A program made the position numbers and the translations under genes. Positions 62,701 to 64,000 of a stretch of DNA of 64,000 nt are shown piece after piece. Where the stretch lies: NCBI RefSeq assembly GCF_014650555.1, contig NZ_BMVE01000002.1:372001-436000 (forward strand), written 5' to 3'. Numbering within the stretch: position 1 is the stretch's first letter; each line of letters starts with the position of its first letter. The DNA is from Streptomyces goshikiensis (GTDB lineage: Bacteria; Actinomycetota; Actinomycetes; Streptomycetales; Streptomycetaceae). Below the pieces are notes generated by a model. That model worked only from the letters and a program-made list of their open reading frames with translations. It had not been told where the DNA came from and did not search any database.

Positions 62701-64000
62701 GCTGGGCAGGTCGGCGAAGAGGTTCACCGTCCGGGCGAGCTGGCTGCGGGTCCCGGTGGCCAGGAGCGCCTCGCGGACGCCCTCGGCGAAGTCGGGCGGG
62801 CGGTCGCCGTCCGGGCCGCCCCAGTCGATGAGCCCGCCCATCAGGAGCTCGGCGACATGGCCCTGGTCCGCCTCGGGCAGGGCCCGGCCCCGTAGCTCTT
62901 CGATCAGCTCGAACTCGAAGGGCACGGCGGCCAGATGGGTGGTCAGCCGGCGTGCGGTCGGGGTGGCCAGCGAGAAGAAGCGGCGCACGGCCGCGTCGGC
63001 GGAGCCGGGGCCGGCCGTCCGGGGCGTGCGCAGCCCGGGAGTGGGCTGGCCCTCGGCGAGGGTGCCCGCGAGGACGTACGGCAGGGTCCGGCGCAGCCCG
63101 GGCTCTCCCGTCACCAGATCGGCCCAGGCGGCGAACGACTCGGGCTTCAGGCTCAGCACCGGTACGGGGACGCCCCGCCCGGCGCCCGGCTTGACGGGCG
63201 GCTCCGCCCAGGGCTCGTCCTGCGGGGGGCCGTGCCCGATCCGGGTGTTGGGCGCGCCGAAACCGCCCGACTCCAGCTCGGCCCGGTAGGGCGGGGCCGA
63301 GGAGCGGTGCCACAGGTAGGTGGGCAGCAGGTGCACCAGCGCGGTGGGGCCGCCGCGCGCGAGCCGCGTCAGCAGGTCGTCCGCCGCGGGGCCCGCCCAG
63401 CCGTGCGCCAGCGCGTCGGTCACGAGGAGGTGGATCCGCGTCCCCCGGGCGTCGAGCACCTCCGCGGGATCGCCGGTGCGCCCCCCGGACCAGCGCAGCC
63501 GTGCCGTGCCGTACCGGGGTAACTCCAGCCGGACGGTGCGTACGTCGCGGAAGGCGCCGCTGCGGGCGGCCTCCACGGCGATCGCGGCGACCCGGTCCTC
63601 CCAGATCCGCATGGTGGGCGCGGAGTCGACGAGCAGGACGAGGTCGAAGGCCTTCTCGGCGGCGGGCCGCAGGTACGGGATCCAGAGGCCGTCGGCGATG
63701 CCGTGCCGGGCGGTGCGCTCCTCGTCGAGTTCCAGGCGGTCGCGGGCGGGGACGCTGCGGCTCAGCCGGTGCAGCGCCTTGGCGAGCCGCAGCGGCGGCG
63801 GTCGCCGGACGCGCCTGCGCCCGAGGGGGACGACGGCTCCGGCCGGGTCCCGTACGACGGTGCCCGCGGCGGTGGCGTCCTCGCCGGCGTCCTCGTCCGC
63901 GCCGGACGGGGGCATGGCGGCGAGAGCGTGCGCGGGGTCCGGACCGAGGGGCGGTGGCGACGCTCCCTCGGCGGTCGGCCCGTCACCGGGGGCGCCGGGC
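59716..64000 (-). CDS. STAND ATPase with TPRs, 'FxSxx-COOH system' tetratricopeptide protein (5' end outside window)
   Basis: At least 1428 codons, still open at the right edge; an ATG at 63915 is internal or alternative because the frame stays open upstream without a start or ribosome site of note. Residue numbers here count from that ATG. About 90-350 is a SAV_2336-type domain with a VWA-like 'DLVLLVDSAPTMRIWEDRVA'. About 610-860 is an NB-ARC/STAND ATPase with P-loop 'HGMGGVGKSQLAIEYIYRHS' (about 612-632) and 'GKIIVTSRNRDWERV'. From about 980 to the end are ten or so TPRs (repeating 'A..LDEE.....R...G.D.P.TL'). Such proteins accompany FxsA/FxsB RiPP genes. The C-terminus is polar. Confidence 0.87.
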   Translation of the reverse strand, partial: PGAPGDGPTAEGASPPPLGPDPAHALAAMPPSGADEDAGEDATAAGTVVRDPAGAVVPLGRRRVRRPPPLRLAKALHRLSRSVPARDRLELDEERTARHGIADGLWIPYLRPAAEKAFDLVLLVDSAPTMRIWEDRVAAIAVEAARSGAFRDVRTVRLELPRYGTARLRWSGGRTGDPAEVLDARGTRIHLLVTDALAHGWAGPAADDLLTRLARGGPTALVHLLPTYLWHRSSAPPYRAELESGGFGAPNTRIGHGPPQDEPWAEPPVKPGAGRGVPVPVLSLKPESFAAWADLVTGEPGLRRTLPYVLAGTLAEGQPTPGLRTPRTAGPGSADAAVRRFFSLATPTARRLTTHLAAVPFEFELIEELRGRALPEADQGHVAELLMGGLIDWGGPDGDRPPDFAEGVREALLATGTRSQLARTVNLFADLPSARDRGVRLRAALQDPEGTALPETTPANAPWVRVELAVLKALAGPYARRAARVAVAAGAGPGSGSGSGGSGYGAAFPVLGAGPTARGGTTPDVATPDVTTPGGSGFNKGQESSKRGISPAQTPPTWVLPNDDEPPGARVPTTTDNPSDPKADPPMEPKASPTTLFVRTGQPRVMGNVPPKNPNFTGRENLLAAVEEQLRSDETAAVLPHALHGMGGVGKSQLAIEYIYRHSHEYNVIWWIPAERENLILGALVDLARALDLDVGPQANTAVPAVREALRTGRPYENWLLVFDNAEDIETVRRYFPTGGPGKIIVTSRNRDWERVAAPLTVNVFERDESIALLQRRARDLSTEDADRLAEALGDLPLAIEQGGAWHAATGMPVSEYLQLLAERRPGILELDPAPDYPISVAAAWNISLDQLAASNPAARQLLEICACMAPEPIPLGILRGSRNVDITPELDPVLRDPVLLARATRDLSKLSLIKLDHKSGTLHIHRLMQAVLAAGLDEERSREMRRAAHVLLAAAKPGAPAAPDQWAAYQALLPHVMSSGAVRTSDPWGRELIVSMVLYLYYWGAHTAGAEVAREAWDAWRAESGEENAQVLQMGKHLAFLLLQTGEVAQALELNRTVLEISRREAVSEEELIGSMTQMAGALRYKGDFYAARELDEEADSRARDLFGPEDPATLLAAHGYGVTLRACGEFATARALDEETVRQWDTLYGPSNGLTLNTMNGLAIDIRESGDYPAARVLQEETYRLYRTVFGEDNAATVRAARNLAVCRRRDAALHEASELTEETLERFTLRYGEEYPDTLACAVNATVDRRLRGDFAASRDLGERTLRHYRSMLGHRHAYSLVTMTNLAATLRAIGDIDASEALDTEATDLFREVLGDLHPFTLTAVLGLANNHYARLDFDAARSLDDDTLPKLVRSCGSDHPLTLSCRANLALDLRGLGRIQEADQLNSEAVQGFARVLGPDHPWLVAARLHQRIECDIAPMPL

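Noticed and set aside
59755..62895. 1046-codon plus-strand ORF opposite the STAND gene
   Set aside because: Shadow frame of the STAND gene; no domains or ribosome site.

Overview
The window is high-GC (roughly 73% by eye) actinobacterial chromosome, almost certainly Streptomyces or a close relative. The support is strong third-position GC bias, frequent GTG/TTG starts, an F420-type PPOX oxidoreductase, a two-domain germacradienol/geosmin synthase, an iron box of the DmdR/IdeR type, and a scattered 'CGCCTCAAACGCCGGCG' intergenic repeat typical of Streptomyces. No tRNA, rRNA, insertion sequence, integrase or CRISPR array was found.

Layout. 1-13.7 kb is ordinary core and accessory sequence: a partial AidB-like acyl-CoA dehydrogenase, a YihY/BrkB membrane protein, an AraC regulator, a VOC protein, rsgA with a short leader ORF, an F420/PPOX enzyme, DUF456, a LuxR-type regulator, a degenerate PP2C-like protein, a pyruvate oxidase-type ThDP enzyme, an anti-sigma-type ATPase, a DUF2637 protein, an iron-regulated FhuF-like reductase and a GntR regulator. 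A repeat tract (13.7-14.0 kb) follows. 14.9-23.9 kb is a purine catabolism block: a PucR regulator diverging from a three-subunit xanthine dehydrogenase, a purine permease (NCS2) and an XdhC maturation factor. 24-31 kb holds an Eis-like acetyltransferase, two small membrane proteins, geosmin synthase and an ABC exporter.

31.2-42.8 kb is an aerobic cobalamin (B12) block: cobN behind a cobalamin riboswitch, cobG-cobH-cobIJ diverging from it, and an oppositely directed MFS-cobL-cobM-cobK operon converging on cobIJ. A second cobalamin riboswitch at 45.5 kb controls metE, the B12-independent methionine synthase. The two switches together repress B12 synthesis and the B12-free methionine enzyme when B12 is plentiful. 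Between them lie an ArsR-type regulator and an FAD monooxygenase. A secreted Kelch propeller protein and a tyrosine phosphatase follow.

51.7-64 kb is the most unusual part. A tightly packed minus-strand operon encodes an alpha/beta-hydrolase, a caspase-like peptidase with a C-terminal effector-associated-type domain, a 64-residue peptide resembling the FxsA precursor family, a stand-alone HExxH (2-oxoglutarate-type peptide beta-hydroxylase family) protein whose start abuts the peptide's stop codon, a secreted von Willebrand A protein and a related membrane protein. After a plus-strand proton antiporter comes a giant STAND ATPase with TPRs of the 'FxSxx-COOH system' family, which runs off the right edge. 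I read this as a RiPP-like peptide modification module joined to an NLR/caspase-type conflict system. The peptide lacks the usual FxSxx terminus and no radical SAM enzyme is present in the window.
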